From the NCBI RefSeq assembly GCF_003315245.1, contig NZ_QNRT01000001.1, forward strand, positions 1,273,457 to 1,337,456: DNA of 64,000 nucleotides. Direction: 5' to 3'. Source of the DNA: Arenicella xantha. Lineage in GTDB: Bacteria > Pseudomonadota > Gammaproteobacteria > Arenicellales > Arenicellaceae. Shown piece after piece: positions 25,655 to 36,258 of the stretch (positions are counted from its first letter, which is position 1; every line of letters starts with the position of its first letter). The notes below the pieces were generated by a model. It searched no databases, was not told where the DNA came from, and saw nothing but the letters and a program-made list of their open reading frames with translations. A program made the position numbers and the translations under genes.

Positions 25655-26413
25655 TTAATTCGACTTGCTTACAGCCAAGCCGCCAGAAGCCTGACATGTC
25701 GGCATCAACTCAATTTCATTAATGTTCACGTGCTCAGGTAAGCTAACAACCCAGCGGATTGTCTCGGCGATATCTTCCGGCGTTAGGGCCTGACAATCTT
25801 GGTAAACCGCATTAGCAGAGTCCTTATCACCGTGAAAACGTACCAAGGAGAACTCCGTATTGCCGATAATGCCGGGCACCAGATTAGTCACCCGAATTTG
25901 CTTACCTAACAAATCAGCTCGCAAATTTTTAGAGAACTGCGCCACAAATGCCTTGGTTGCGCCATACGCATTGCCACCGCGGTAAGCATAGTTTCCGGCA
26001 ATTGATCCCAAATTGATGACATGTCCGGTGTTGCGCGCGACCATCGCCGGTAACACTTGGTGCGTTAAGTAGGCCAATGACACACAGTTCGTTTGAATCA
26101 TGGTCTGCCAATCACTCCAATCAGCAGTATCAGCCGGATTCAAGCCAAGTGCCAACCCCGCGTTATTCACGAGCACATCTATATCTTTAAAGGCTTGCGG
26201 TAAATTTTGTAATGCTTGGTCTAACGCCTCGTGATCATTTATATCGCAGGCTATCAAATGTGATGCTACCGACAATTCATTCTGTAACTCTTGCAACTTA
26301 TCGAGTCGTCGCGCTAGCAAGATCAGTTGATACCCTTGCTCAGCAAGTATCAGGGCAGTGGCACGTCCAATGCCAACAGAGGCGCCAGTGATAAGTGCAG
26401 TTTTAGATTTCAT
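25655..26413 (-). CDS. ydfG: NADP-dependent short-chain dehydrogenase, YdfG-like
   Basis: A 252-residue classical SDR. It has the cofactor motif TGASVGIGRA at the N-terminus, VNNAGLAL, and a catalytic Ser-Tyr-Lys set in NLGSIAG and NAYGATKAF. The sequence from VNNAGLALG through YGATKAFV to PEHVNINEIELMP closely follows E. coli YdfG, which oxidises serine and 3-hydroxy acids. The start is set at 26413, which has a GGAG ribosome binding site; a longer frame to 26452 is less likely. It converges with the sulfite-reductase operon. Confidence 0.82.
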   Translation of the reverse strand: MKSKTALITGASVGIGRATALILAEQGYQLILLARRLDKLQELQNELSVASHLIACDINDHEALDQALQNLPQAFKDIDVLVNNAGLALGLNPADTADWSDWQTMIQTNCVSLAYLTHQVLPAMVARNTGHVINLGSIAGNYAYRGGNAYGATKAFVAQFSKNLRADLLGKQIRVTNLVPGIIGNTEFSLVRFHGDKDSANAVYQDCQALTPEDIAETIRWVVSLPEHVNINEIELMPTCQASGGLAVSKSN

Positions 26414-26540
26414 TGTGACTCCAGACCATTCGGTAAAGCATAATCGTGACACTGAAAATTATCGACTTCCAAACAAAATTGGGACGACGATCAATGTCGG
26501 CTGCTAAGTTTATATGATCAAAGCGGCCTCACTGCAAGCC

Positions 26541-28376
26541 CTAAAGACAAATCATCGCCACCGCTTGATTAAGCGCCTTGAGTGCAAAGCACATCGATTC
26601 GACTGGCTCTAATTTCTGCAAGCTACCGGTATTAGCCGACACCACAAAGTCTGGACTACCGACCACATACAACTCGCCGTCTGGGCCTTCGCCAAAACCG
26701 GTAACATGCATACCCAGCGCCCGATTTAGTCTTAGCTCACGCATAGTGTCATTGGCATCAATATAGAACAGGCGACCATCAGGAGTGCCAAACCCGCGCC
26801 CCCAGTCACCAAACACATAATGACCGTTTAGCTGCGGTATTGCCGAGCCTCGATACACCTGACCGCCAATCACAGATATACCTTCACCGTGGTCGTACTC
26901 GACCACAGGGTCCATTAATGGGGGATGGGTTTGACCGTTCGGTGGCGTTTCACTTACGTAGGTTAAGCCATCGACTACGGAAAAATAGAAGCTACCCTCT
27001 TTGTAGTTCCATCCAAGGTTAGCGCCGGCGGCCGCAGATGGCACGCGGTTTATCTCTTCAATGGCGTCCTGCCCAACATCACCAATATACAAATCAAAAG
27101 CATTGCCTGTGCCTTGCTCAACGGCAAATCGATATGGGTTACGTAAACCGTAAACATAGATTTCATCTAAGCCTGTTTGTCCTACAAACGGATTATCGAT
27201 CGGTATGCCATATCGTCCATTGGCGGGCGCGGGAGCATCAATATCAATCCTAAGTATTGCCCCTAATGGCGAAGTAAAATCTCGAGCATTGCCGTCTAAC
27301 ACATGACCATCACCGGCATCGTTGGCGTTACCACCGTCGCCCAATGCTATAAATAGATAGCCTTGTGGCCCAAACTCGAGCATACCGCCATTGTGATTAT
27401 ACTGCGGCTGGTCGACAATCAATATGCTGCGCTTGTTATCTAATTGTGGCGACGCCGACATTGGACCTAACACTTGCCACTCGGTTACCACTGACATGTG
27501 GTCAGCCGCTTGCCCTGTCGGCATAGTCGAAAAATGTGCCGCTCCAGCTACATAAGGAGCTGAATAGTAAGTAATGATTTTGCGGTTATTGGCATAATCT
27601 GGATGAAAGGCAAAGCCTAATAGTCCACGCTCATCGTAGCCTGGAAAACCAGGAATTGGGCTACCATAATCAGCAACCAACTCGGCACTAAAGTCTAAAA
27701 ACAATTGCTTCTCACCGGTCGCCAACGCCACACGCCAAACCGAACCACCTTGCTCGACCACATACATGTGAGCTGGCTCATCGGGCGCGGTTAACGCTGC
27801 AACTGGCGCAGTAAAACCATTCGCAACAGTTTTCAAGCCCAGCTCCGGGCCTCCTTTAGTAATAGCCGTTGGTATTGGGTTGACGGTCGAGCAAGTTCGT
27901 TCAGTATCACCTTGATCAATCAACAAAGCGCACGGCAACGTTGTGGGCGGGCTAATTACTTTGCTTGGTGTAGCATCACCTCTAAAGCGAATTAGATTAA
28001 CCGCGCCTTGACGCCACCCGGGTTGCGCGCCGGCATTAATTTCCTGCAAAAAAGTCGGTGAGCCGCCATTATTTGGGTCACTTAACAGATCTTCAACATC
28101 TTCTAAGCTCGTCTTTAGGCGCTGCTCGAGATTAGAAATATTACTATTTAACCCATATAGTTCTCGTACTAGCCAACCATACCTATTCCAGCCATTACCG
28201 CCGCCACCGCGCTCGTGACACATCTGACAGACAGCATCATTTGATTGCGACTGACCACCGTACATGTCGCCCCACCAACCTAAATATTCATCACGCGCGC
28301 TGGCATTGTGTACACTCAATACCAATAGTAATCCGAGCGCTATAAAGCCCTTGATTATGTGCTTAAACCTACCCAT
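26541..28376 (-). CDS. PQQ-type sugar dehydrogenase-like propeller with haem c motif (module A)
   Basis: A 611-residue exported protein. The signal peptide (IALGLLLVLSVHNASA) is followed by a small haem-binding region with CQMCH (CxxCH, near residue 52). From about 190 a soluble-glucose-dehydrogenase/HHIP-like propeller begins: NHNGGMLEFGPQGYLFIALGDGG, YGLRNPYRF, GDVGQDAIEEINRV, LGWNYKEGSF. Such propellers use PQQ to oxidise sugars or related alcohols in the periplasm, and a fused or attached haem would accept the electrons. The protein ends in a cysteine pair spaced 14 residues apart, the second being penultimate (MICL). Last gene of module A; the 33-kb paralogue has the same plan. Confidence 0.8.
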   Translation of the reverse strand: MGRFKHIIKGFIALGLLLVLSVHNASARDEYLGWWGDMYGGQSQSNDAVCQMCHERGGGGNGWNRYGWLVRELYGLNSNISNLEQRLKTSLEDVEDLLSDPNNGGSPTFLQEINAGAQPGWRQGAVNLIRFRGDATPSKVISPPTTLPCALLIDQGDTERTCSTVNPIPTAITKGGPELGLKTVANGFTAPVAALTAPDEPAHMYVVEQGGSVWRVALATGEKQLFLDFSAELVADYGSPIPGFPGYDERGLLGFAFHPDYANNRKIITYYSAPYVAGAAHFSTMPTGQAADHMSVVTEWQVLGPMSASPQLDNKRSILIVDQPQYNHNGGMLEFGPQGYLFIALGDGGNANDAGDGHVLDGNARDFTSPLGAILRIDIDAPAPANGRYGIPIDNPFVGQTGLDEIYVYGLRNPYRFAVEQGTGNAFDLYIGDVGQDAIEEINRVPSAAAGANLGWNYKEGSFYFSVVDGLTYVSETPPNGQTHPPLMDPVVEYDHGEGISVIGGQVYRGSAIPQLNGHYVFGDWGRGFGTPDGRLFYIDANDTMRELRLNRALGMHVTGFGEGPDGELYVVGSPDFVVSANTGSLQKLEPVESMCFALKALNQAVAMICL

Positions 28377-28383
28377 TTAACGG

Positions 28384-30000
28384 CTAACTCAACAAGCTGG
28401 CAAACATACCGGCGGACTCAATAATTGCAGCTTCACCGATGTAGCCTGGAGCTGTACGCGGAAACACAACGCTGCCTGAATTAGGCGCAACCCAATCACA
28501 AACCGACGCGAACAGCGGATCAATGCTAGTGCGAGGATCAATATCGGGCGTATTTAGCGACAGGTCATCGTACTTATCAATTTCGGCTTCAGGGAATAAC
28601 TCTCCATACACACCACCATTAACTCGCTCGCCGATTACGAACATGATATTACCTTTACCGTGATCGGTACCACCATCCCCATTGTCGCGAATCTGTCGGC
28701 CAAATTCGCCAGCAACAGTAATCACCATTTTATCTAGGTCTAGTGAGTTCATTTCAGCCCACAATGCAGAAAAGCCACCATGTAGCGCATTGCCGTCGAC
28801 CGGAGTATTGCCGTACCGTCCACCAAAAATATCCTTGAAACCGTTTTCAATACCACGATTAAGATCGGGGTCATTAACATCTTGTGCGTTAGCACCTTGC
28901 CGCTGATCTCCATGGCTGTCCCAACCACCGTAACTCATAGACACAGCCCGAACGTCGAGTATGTGGTTAGCCGCGCACACGTCATAGAGATTGCGTATTT
29001 GTCGGCCAAATCCGTAGCCATTACGCAGTACTCGGCGTGCTTCATTATTGGCATTAGGGTTGACCGGAACGCCATCAATTGAAATAGCTCGATGCAACGC
29101 CTCTATATGCGGTGGTTCTGGTAAATCAGCCAATTGTTCTCGAATACGTCGACCAAACTCTCGGACCTTACTCTCATGATCCATGAATTTTTCGTACGCC
29201 TCACTGACCTGTTCGTTCCGTGCACCTTGATAGTAATTCTTGAGCGCCCGCGCCATTTTATCTTGTGGCCGATAAAACTGATTTTGCGTTAAATCGTACT
29301 CATTCAGCCCGATTTCGCGAGAGTTTTGCACCGCAATTAGGTCACGATTATCGATCGCATTATGATCATAGTTTGGAGCAAGCCCCTGTGGACCAAAGCA
29401 GAAACCACTAGGCGTATTAGTAACTGAAATCATATTACCGCCAGCGGAACGCGCTAACCTTCCGCCCCAACCAGAACGATCGCCATTATTCAGCCCAGAC
29501 AGTACGTTTCCTTGGTTTAGCTGCAACGTAGATAAGTCATGTGCTCGGTTAGTACCCCCCACGGCATTACACACAACCGCCACATTGCCAGCGCGAAACA
29601 TGTCGATTAACCAACCGGCCTCTCGCCAAATTCCAAACGTTACACCACTGTTGATATTCGCGGGATCTGCCAAACCACCAGTCCAGTTACCGGCACCGAC
29701 TGTGATCGGATAATAGTCATCATTCCAACGTTGCTGCCAGCTTGTTGGGTTCTCTGATAGATCATGCGATCGCCAGCGGTGACTCCAATACTGGTAACCA
29801 AAGCTATTGGTGTTACTGTCGAACTCCGGAACAATTAGATGGCGAAAATCCGGGCCGCCCTCTAACAATAGATTAACCAAGAGTCGGTTTTCTAAAGGCT
29901 CGAAACCAGCGATTGCATCGTTAACGAAACGCGGTAAAGAACCCGCTCCAAATAACAGACTTGTGTATAAAGATGATTGTAAAAATTGACGTCTATCCAT
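28384..30000 (-). CDS. DUF1501 protein, Tat-exported (module A)
   Basis: A 538-residue protein opening with a twin-arginine signal (DRRQFLQSSLYTSLLFGAG), so it is probably folded before export. DUF1501 proteins have a sulfatase/alkaline-phosphatase-like fold. Here GGWDSHGDQ and the C-terminal VAGEFGRQIRDNGDGGTDHGKG carry the Asp and His residues typical of the family metal site. The biochemical function of DUF1501 is not established. The gene lies two bases after the DUF1800 gene and seven before the propeller gene, so the three are one transcription unit. Confidence 0.88.
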   Translation of the reverse strand: MDRRQFLQSSLYTSLLFGAGSLPRFVNDAIAGFEPLENRLLVNLLLEGGPDFRHLIVPEFDSNTNSFGYQYWSHRWRSHDLSENPTSWQQRWNDDYYPITVGAGNWTGGLADPANINSGVTFGIWREAGWLIDMFRAGNVAVVCNAVGGTNRAHDLSTLQLNQGNVLSGLNNGDRSGWGGRLARSAGGNMISVTNTPSGFCFGPQGLAPNYDHNAIDNRDLIAVQNSREIGLNEYDLTQNQFYRPQDKMARALKNYYQGARNEQVSEAYEKFMDHESKVREFGRRIREQLADLPEPPHIEALHRAISIDGVPVNPNANNEARRVLRNGYGFGRQIRNLYDVCAANHILDVRAVSMSYGGWDSHGDQRQGANAQDVNDPDLNRGIENGFKDIFGGRYGNTPVDGNALHGGFSALWAEMNSLDLDKMVITVAGEFGRQIRDNGDGGTDHGKGNIMFVIGERVNGGVYGELFPEAEIDKYDDLSLNTPDIDPRTSIDPLFASVCDWVAPNSGSVVFPRTAPGYIGEAAIIESAGMFASLLS

Positions 30001-30002
30001 GA

Positions 30003-32498
30003 TTATTGGCCCTCCGCGAACACGTATGGTGTAGCAAAAATGAAGGCTATAGCTGCCTGTACACGCTCATTGGCGCGGCGCTTTTGTATCGCATCGCTAC
30101 TAGTCAGTGCTACTGGCGCAACGGCTAATTCAGCCATCAAACCTCTGAGATAAGGAAACGGATCTTGATTACTATTTTGCAACTCGTCACCACTGAAACT
30201 AAGCTCGAATGCTTGTCTTTCGTGCTCTGCGTAATTGGGCTCGCCGTCATAATTGAACAAGCAATAGTTGTTCCATGACTGAAACGACATAATATCGGCC
30301 AAACTGTTATTGGAAATACCATTTTCTCGGCGATCTTCTCGTATACACAACAAGAAATTAATATCGAAAAACGGATAACGTTGACCGATTTGCCAATAGT
30401 ATTCTGGATCTTCACCGGGAGTCGTATTTGCTAAACGGTTAGCTCCCAAAATTGCTAACAGGTGCGCGCGCTCTAATTCCGTATAGTTATCAAATGAGCC
30501 AACCGCATGCATCCATAGCCAGCGCGCCACGTAATCCGCGCTATAACCACCATTTACTGGTGGAATAATTTTGGTCCAATCCTTTTGCCAGGCCAAGCCC
30601 TGATCACAGGTTTCACATTCTATTGGTAGCTGATTTCGGAACTGCCATTCTTCAGGTGTAGCGCTACGGTTGTAGTTTTTCTCAAACGCCACCGCAGAAT
30701 CAGAGGCTTCTTGCGAGGTCTGGCCACCAAACACATTATGTAACGGCCGAAACACCTCATTTGAGTTGTCTCCCTCCAATACTCCGTCGACCTCACGACC
30801 AGCATTTCCATCGAGACCATTGTAATAATCGTTACTAAAAAACGCTTCGATATTATCAATATTGAACTTGTTAGCCGTATAAAAGGCGCGCTCAAAACTG
30901 GTTAAGTACTTGAATTGATCCGGGCTATGAAACAAGTTAGACGTCGCATAAATATGTATAAACGTGAGAAAATCCTTATTTGGCCCTAAAGCGGCCCACG
31001 CTGCCCGTATTTGATCTCGTCTCGCCTCATTCAAATTGTCATCCGCCAAATCACTGATAATGGTGACAGGTAAATTGAACAAACTTTCTGGATGCATGAT
31101 TGAAACTGGCATCAAGTTATCAATTTTGGCGCTGGCATCGCTACCAGTAATCGTCGTACCCAATATAGTTAAGTCATCTAGATGATGGCGTTCTTGCTCA
31201 AACGACACGCTGATATCAAACCCAAAGGTATCTATGTAGGGAACTCGCATATCGGTCAGCATTTTGGCTGTTTCACGAATCGTGCCATCTTCGTGATGTG
31301 GATCACTAGCGCCAAATATGCCATAGAACAATTGGTGAATTTCTCGCGCAAAGTCGTCATTGCACTCACAGACCCACTCACCATCTCGTTGTACCCACTG
31401 ATTCCGACGGTGGCCGTACTGCATAGCGACTGCCGCTGACTTAGCCGCCACACCCATTACTTCGTGATAAGGCAAGCGTGCCTCATGAGCCTGCATAATC
31501 TCATCATAGTACTGAACCATCTGCCGACGACTAACGCCTGCATCTAAGTTCGTGGCGAGGTGATAGTTGGTCTCCCAAAAACCAATGCGTTGGCGAAATG
31601 GATTTAATCCGCGCATAGCGATCATGCGACTAAACGTTGAATCGAAGCGATATCCATCAATCGACAGATACTCTCGTTGCTCAACCGGGATCGGGATATT
31701 TGAAGTGCTGGAACCGATGTAGTCAAAGAACCCGCGTAGCGTGCCATGTGAGTGTGCTGTCTCAGTATAGGTTTCACCGCGCGACATAGGGGATAAGCGC
31801 TGGTTATGCTCGTTGAAGTTCAGCATTTGAGTAATCGCCACTCGCGGCCGCATGTATGACCACTCGAGAATTTGGGCATCACTCGCATGACCACCAAAAG
31901 CAAATATCTTTAATACTTTGCGCACCGCTTGCTCATCCCAACCACTGCGCGTTAGCCTTTGGAGTCCGAGGCGTGTTTGCACTGCAGGCTCAATTCCAAC
32001 CCGCGATAGCCGTACCGTTGTTCCTGGGTTAACTGCGAATAGAAGCGTATTGGTGGCAAGCTGTTGATTAACCGGTAGCAGATAACAATTTTCACCGAGG
32101 GTCGCTTGGTTATCGGCCAATTGCGGTACACCATTAATGCTAAAACTGAAGTTGCCTGGGTTAAACGCACCGCTACGTTGCAATATAAAACAAACCTCAA
32201 TGTCGTGCGCCTGCGCGTCGAAAGTGGCTTCGAAATCACTACTAATGCTTACCGACGAGGACTCGAGCTGCCCTAGAGTGAGTTGGTAGGACGAAACTTG
32301 ATCTAGTAGATACAAGTTTATCACGCTCATGACTGCGGTTATTTTTTGCCGCTCGGCGTGATTGAGCTGAGCACTGGCAGGCAAAGTCGCTACCAGCATC
32401 AACATAATGATCAAAACCAATACCGTTGTTTTCAACCAGCGAATAGATAGATACACCGAAGACCAACCAACCCGCTTAGGGGCTAACATAGTAAGCAT
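30003..32498 (-). CDS. DUF1800 protein, exported (module A)
   Basis: An 831-residue protein with an N-terminal membrane/signal segment (TTVLVLIIMLMLVATLPASA). The DUF1800 core is recognised by FAFGGHASDAQILEW, NPFRQRIGFWETNYHLAT and the family-specific NDDFAREIHQLFYGIFG, followed by DGTIRETAKMLTDM. Cysteines fall in WVCECND (CxC) and CETCDQG (CxxC). The C-terminus is FIFATPYVFAEGQ. No enzymatic role is known for DUF1800; it is nearly always encoded next to DUF1501. This is the first gene of module A. The longest start is used; a shorter one after MLTML is possible. Confidence 0.85.
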   Translation of the reverse strand: MLTMLAPKRVGWSSVYLSIRWLKTTVLVLIIMLMLVATLPASAQLNHAERQKITAVMSVINLYLLDQVSSYQLTLGQLESSSVSISSDFEATFDAQAHDIEVCFILQRSGAFNPGNFSFSINGVPQLADNQATLGENCYLLPVNQQLATNTLLFAVNPGTTVRLSRVGIEPAVQTRLGLQRLTRSGWDEQAVRKVLKIFAFGGHASDAQILEWSYMRPRVAITQMLNFNEHNQRLSPMSRGETYTETAHSHGTLRGFFDYIGSSTSNIPIPVEQREYLSIDGYRFDSTFSRMIAMRGLNPFRQRIGFWETNYHLATNLDAGVSRRQMVQYYDEIMQAHEARLPYHEVMGVAAKSAAVAMQYGHRRNQWVQRDGEWVCECNDDFAREIHQLFYGIFGASDPHHEDGTIRETAKMLTDMRVPYIDTFGFDISVSFEQERHHLDDLTILGTTITGSDASAKIDNLMPVSIMHPESLFNLPVTIISDLADDNLNEARRDQIRAAWAALGPNKDFLTFIHIYATSNLFHSPDQFKYLTSFERAFYTANKFNIDNIEAFFSNDYYNGLDGNAGREVDGVLEGDNSNEVFRPLHNVFGGQTSQEASDSAVAFEKNYNRSATPEEWQFRNQLPIECETCDQGLAWQKDWTKIIPPVNGGYSADYVARWLWMHAVGSFDNYTELERAHLLAILGANRLANTTPGEDPEYYWQIGQRYPFFDINFLLCIREDRRENGISNNSLADIMSFQSWNNYCLFNYDGEPNYAEHERQAFELSFSGDELQNSNQDPFPYLRGLMAELAVAPVALTSSDAIQKRRANERVQAAIAFIFATPYVFAEGQ

Positions 32499-32769
32499 TT
32501 GCAGTTACCACTGTAGTTTGTAATTACATACACGAGCCAATACGGATGCTCGCATGAGTTATTTGTTAGTTCCCTACCACAGCAACCCCAAACTAAAACC
32601 AAATATAGTTTACCTTTAGTTAATAATTGACACCTGTCTGCTTTTCATCGACTGCACTGACGCTATGTGTCAATAGCGCAAAACTGCATAAACACTCGGT
32701 TTTTAGCACACATTCCATAGCGCTACTGGTGTTCGCCCTAGCGACAGTCCTATTTAGTGACAAAATCCG

Positions 32770-34584
32770 TCACAGACAAACCAGTGAAACGGCTTGTGTC
32801 TTAGTAATTATTGGGACGCAAAAATCTGGGTCTGCAGGGCAAACTGAGGTCTCTTCGACGGCGCTTGGAAAAGTGTGAGCCACCGAAGGATCAATCAGAC
32901 GAAGCAGTTTCCCATCAGCGCCAGCAGGACTGGTGAGATTGTTTGTGACCACATATAGCTCGTTTTCATTGTCTTGACCGAAACCAGTTATGTATCCAGA
33001 CAACTGATTCACCAACCGGAACTTACTAATCTGATTGTTTGACGGATTCAAATACAGCAACGGTTTAAGAAAATCACCGAATACATACTGACCAGCTAGC
33101 TCGGTGATTTCGGAACCTCGATACACATAACCACCAATCACGGAAATACCTTCATCATGATCATATTGACCAATTGGGTCGATTAAATCGTTGGGCGAAT
33201 TCGGGGAAGCTACCGAGCTTACATACGCATCAATACCAATAGTGGGCGTGTAGAAAAAGAAGCTGCCCTCCTTCCAATTCCAGCCATAGTTCCCGCCTTT
33301 AATGACCTTATTGATCTCCTCAACTTCGTATTGCCCCACGTCACCGGTATACAACTCACCAGTTGCCGCATCAAATGAGATGCGATAAGGATTACGAAAC
33401 CCATAAGCAAAAATTTCATCGATACCGGCGTTACCGTTGCCGACAAATGGGTTGTCAGCGGGGATTCCGTATTGACCATTGGCGGCATTATTGCTCAATG
33501 GCGCAATGCGCAAAATACTGCCCAGTATAGTGGTATTGTCACGCCCATTACCGAGTACACCATGCCCTGGCCCTAAGTCATTTCGGTTACCACCATCACC
33601 TAATGAGATGTACAGATGACCGTCGGCGCCGAATGCTATATCACCACCATTGTGGTTATTTTGCGGCTGATCAATACTCATCACGGTTCGGGTTTTACGA
33701 ATAGCTGAGTTGCAACTCGCATTTGAGGCGCGGTACTCGACCACCTTTGACCGGTGCAGTATCTCGCGGCCTGGCGGCATAGACACAGTAAAGTCAGCAC
33801 TCTCAGACTGATCGACCGGTTCCGACTGATACGTATAGAACAGGCCATTATTTTGATAATTTGGATGAAATGCTAAACCAAGTAGACCGCGTTCATCACC
33901 ATTTTGATTGATTGGCACCAAGTCGGCTTGCACAGTGTGAAATAAAGTTTTTTGCCCAGTTGCTAGCTCAACTCGATAAATACGACCAGTTTGTTCCACC
34001 ACAAAAATACTGCCGTTGATGCCTGGTGCACTAACGGCCCTGACCGGCGCATTAAAGCCACTGGCAACCTCGACTAAACCCAGGTCAATCGCACCGACTG
34101 GAATGTCTTCGGGGATCGGGTCTTCTAGCTTTGGTGGAAAATCGTAAGCGGTTGTTCCGGTCATCGGTAACGGTGCTGGTTGCTGATTGGTTGTTTCTAT
34201 TTCAGCATCACCAGCTTGATGGAACACTGAGTTGACCGCACCGTCACTCCAACCCGGTTGAAAATTACTGATAATTTCATCATACACCTCGGCTCCCAAA
34301 GGGTTGTTATCCAGCACCAATGCTTCGGTTAATATAAATGCCTCTTCAATGGTCGTTGCGTCATTACCTAAGAAGATTTCCCTTAGTTCCCAACCATAGG
34401 CATTCCAAGGAGAGCCCCCGTCAGCATTTTGATGACATAACTGGCACTGAATATCATCTGACGTAGAAGTCGGATAGTAATTTTGCCACGCGCCCAGATA
34501 GGCTAAACGGGCTTGAACCGTTGGGCTGGTGGTAAACATGGTTGAGCCAACAGCGATCGACAAGCACAAACAACGAAGTTTCAT
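32770..34584 (-). CDS. PQQ-type sugar dehydrogenase-like propeller with haem c motif (module B)
   Basis: A 604-residue paralogue of the 26541-28376 protein. It has a signal peptide, then CQLCH (CxxCH) near residue 47, and a propeller with NHNGGDIAFGADGHLYISLGDGG, YGFRNPYRISFD, GDVGQYEVEEINKV and YGWNWKEGSF. The C-terminal cysteine pair is again spaced 14 residues apart and ends VCL. The order haem motif, propeller, cysteine tail is identical in both copies, so it is probably functional. The start ATG is at 34584, 42 bp after the DUF1501 gene. The substrate is unknown; a PQQ-linked sugar or alcohol dehydrogenase is inferred. Confidence 0.8.
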   Translation of the reverse strand: MKLRCLCLSIAVGSTMFTTSPTVQARLAYLGAWQNYYPTSTSDDIQCQLCHQNADGGSPWNAYGWELREIFLGNDATTIEEAFILTEALVLDNNPLGAEVYDEIISNFQPGWSDGAVNSVFHQAGDAEIETTNQQPAPLPMTGTTAYDFPPKLEDPIPEDIPVGAIDLGLVEVASGFNAPVRAVSAPGINGSIFVVEQTGRIYRVELATGQKTLFHTVQADLVPINQNGDERGLLGLAFHPNYQNNGLFYTYQSEPVDQSESADFTVSMPPGREILHRSKVVEYRASNASCNSAIRKTRTVMSIDQPQNNHNGGDIAFGADGHLYISLGDGGNRNDLGPGHGVLGNGRDNTTILGSILRIAPLSNNAANGQYGIPADNPFVGNGNAGIDEIFAYGFRNPYRISFDAATGELYTGDVGQYEVEEINKVIKGGNYGWNWKEGSFFFYTPTIGIDAYVSSVASPNSPNDLIDPIGQYDHDEGISVIGGYVYRGSEITELAGQYVFGDFLKPLLYLNPSNNQISKFRLVNQLSGYITGFGQDNENELYVVTNNLTSPAGADGKLLRLIDPSVAHTFPSAVEETSVCPADPDFCVPIITKTQAVSLVCL

Positions 34585-34626
34585 CTATTCTTCTCGGTAA
34601 TCAAAATTGAAGTGAGGCATAAGCCG

Positions 34627-36258
34627 CTAGCTCATCAAGTTGTCAAACAAACCGGGTAACTCTAGCAATGGCGCCTCTCCGGCATAGCTCGAGGCCATAC
34701 GCGGAAACACAGCATTAGCCGAACCCGGCGCAACCCAATCACTGACCTTCGAAAAGAATGTGTCGATCTCACTGCGTGGGTCGATATCTGGTGTGCGTAA
34801 ACTAGTATTGTCGTATTTATCGACTTCGTCATCTGGAAACATTTCGCCATATACGCCACCACGCACACCTTCGCCCAATACCAACATTAGATTGCCTTTG
34901 CCATGATCCGTTCCAGCATCTCCGTTGTCGCGGATTTGTCGGCCAAACTCACCAGCGATAGTAATCACTATTTTATTGCGATCCGCTTGAGGTAAGCTCG
35001 CATATAGCGCAGAAAAGCCACTGTGAAAGGCTGACGCATCACTTGGGTTATTACCGTATTGACCACCGAAAATGTCTTTAAGACCATTCTCGATACCACG
35101 ACCAACATCAGGGTTGTGTGGATCTGAGGCCAAAATTGATGGCACTTGGCGTTGATTTCCGTGGCTATCCCAACTGCCATAACTCATCGACATTACACTC
35201 GGGGTTAACAAGTCATTGGCTGCCACAATGTCGTATAAATTACGGATTTGATAGCCCAAGTGCCGTTGACGTAATACGCGGCGCCCGGTACTACCTGAAT
35301 CATTCGGATCAATATTAATACCATTGATATTGCTGTATAACGCTTGAACTACATCAGGGATCGGAACCGTAACAAGTCGACCTTGAATGAGCTCACCAAA
35401 CTCGCGAACCTTGGCCTCATGGTCCATGAATTTTTGATACACACTGGCTACACGTTCTTGACGAAGTCCAGCGTAATAACTCTTCGCTGCACGCGCCATT
35501 TTGTCATCAAAATCGTAAAACTGATTTGACTCGATATTAAAATCAAACAAGCCTATATCACGCGAATCTTCTACAGAAATAAGATCAAAGTTGTCTATAG
35601 CATTTGGATTATAGTTTGGAGCTAACCCTTTAGGGCCAAAACAAAATGAACTTGGCGTGCTAGTCAAAGAAATAGAATTTCCGCCAGCTGATCGAGCTAC
35701 TCGGCCGCCCCAACCTGATCGGTCTCTATCGTTTAGCTCTGACAGAACATTGCCCTGACTCAACATTAAACTCGATAAATCGTGAGCCCGGTTGGTGCCG
35801 CCTACGGCATTGAATATTAACGCCCCATTACCGCTCCGCACCATATCGATTAACCAACCGGCTTCACGCCAAATACCAAACGTGGTGCCACCGTTGAGAT
35901 TGCCGGGGTCAACCATGCCGGACGACCATCCTTGGCCACCAACAGTAATTGGATAGTAATCTTGCTCCCATCGTTGTTGCGCGGTTACGCCGGTTGATGC
36001 TAGCTGGTGCGCACGATCTCGGTGTTTCCAATACTTTGCACCAAAACTATCCGGCGTTGAGTCATACGCCGGCACGATCAAATGCCGCAAATCTGGTCCG
36101 CCGCTTAAGTTCAAATTGACTAATAAGCGATTTTGTAACGGCGCTGGTAGCGCGCTGGCCGATGAAATCACCGATGGTAAGGCGCCAGTACCATACAATA
36201 GACCACTGCAGAGCGCAGATTGAAGAAACTGTCTTCGACTAAAATTGTTCGTATTCAT
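34627..36258 (-). CDS. DUF1501 protein, Tat-exported (module B)
   Basis: A 543-residue paralogue of the module A DUF1501 protein. The twin-arginine signal is SRRQFLQSALCSGLLYGTG. Shared blocks include AGWLIDM, NAVGGTNRAHDLS, RDRSGWGGR, the GSWDSHGNQRQ block and VITIAGEFGRQIRDNGDAGTDHGKG. Its start overlaps the stop of the DUF1800 gene by one base, so translation is coupled. Whatever the metal-dependent activity is, it is duplicated along with its partners. The two copies are clearly related along their full length by eye. Confidence 0.88.
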   Translation of the reverse strand: MNTNNFSRRQFLQSALCSGLLYGTGALPSVISSASALPAPLQNRLLVNLNLSGGPDLRHLIVPAYDSTPDSFGAKYWKHRDRAHQLASTGVTAQQRWEQDYYPITVGGQGWSSGMVDPGNLNGGTTFGIWREAGWLIDMVRSGNGALIFNAVGGTNRAHDLSSLMLSQGNVLSELNDRDRSGWGGRVARSAGGNSISLTSTPSSFCFGPKGLAPNYNPNAIDNFDLISVEDSRDIGLFDFNIESNQFYDFDDKMARAAKSYYAGLRQERVASVYQKFMDHEAKVREFGELIQGRLVTVPIPDVVQALYSNINGINIDPNDSGSTGRRVLRQRHLGYQIRNLYDIVAANDLLTPSVMSMSYGSWDSHGNQRQVPSILASDPHNPDVGRGIENGLKDIFGGQYGNNPSDASAFHSGFSALYASLPQADRNKIVITIAGEFGRQIRDNGDAGTDHGKGNLMLVLGEGVRGGVYGEMFPDDEVDKYDNTSLRTPDIDPRSEIDTFFSKVSDWVAPGSANAVFPRMASSYAGEAPLLELPGLFDNLMS

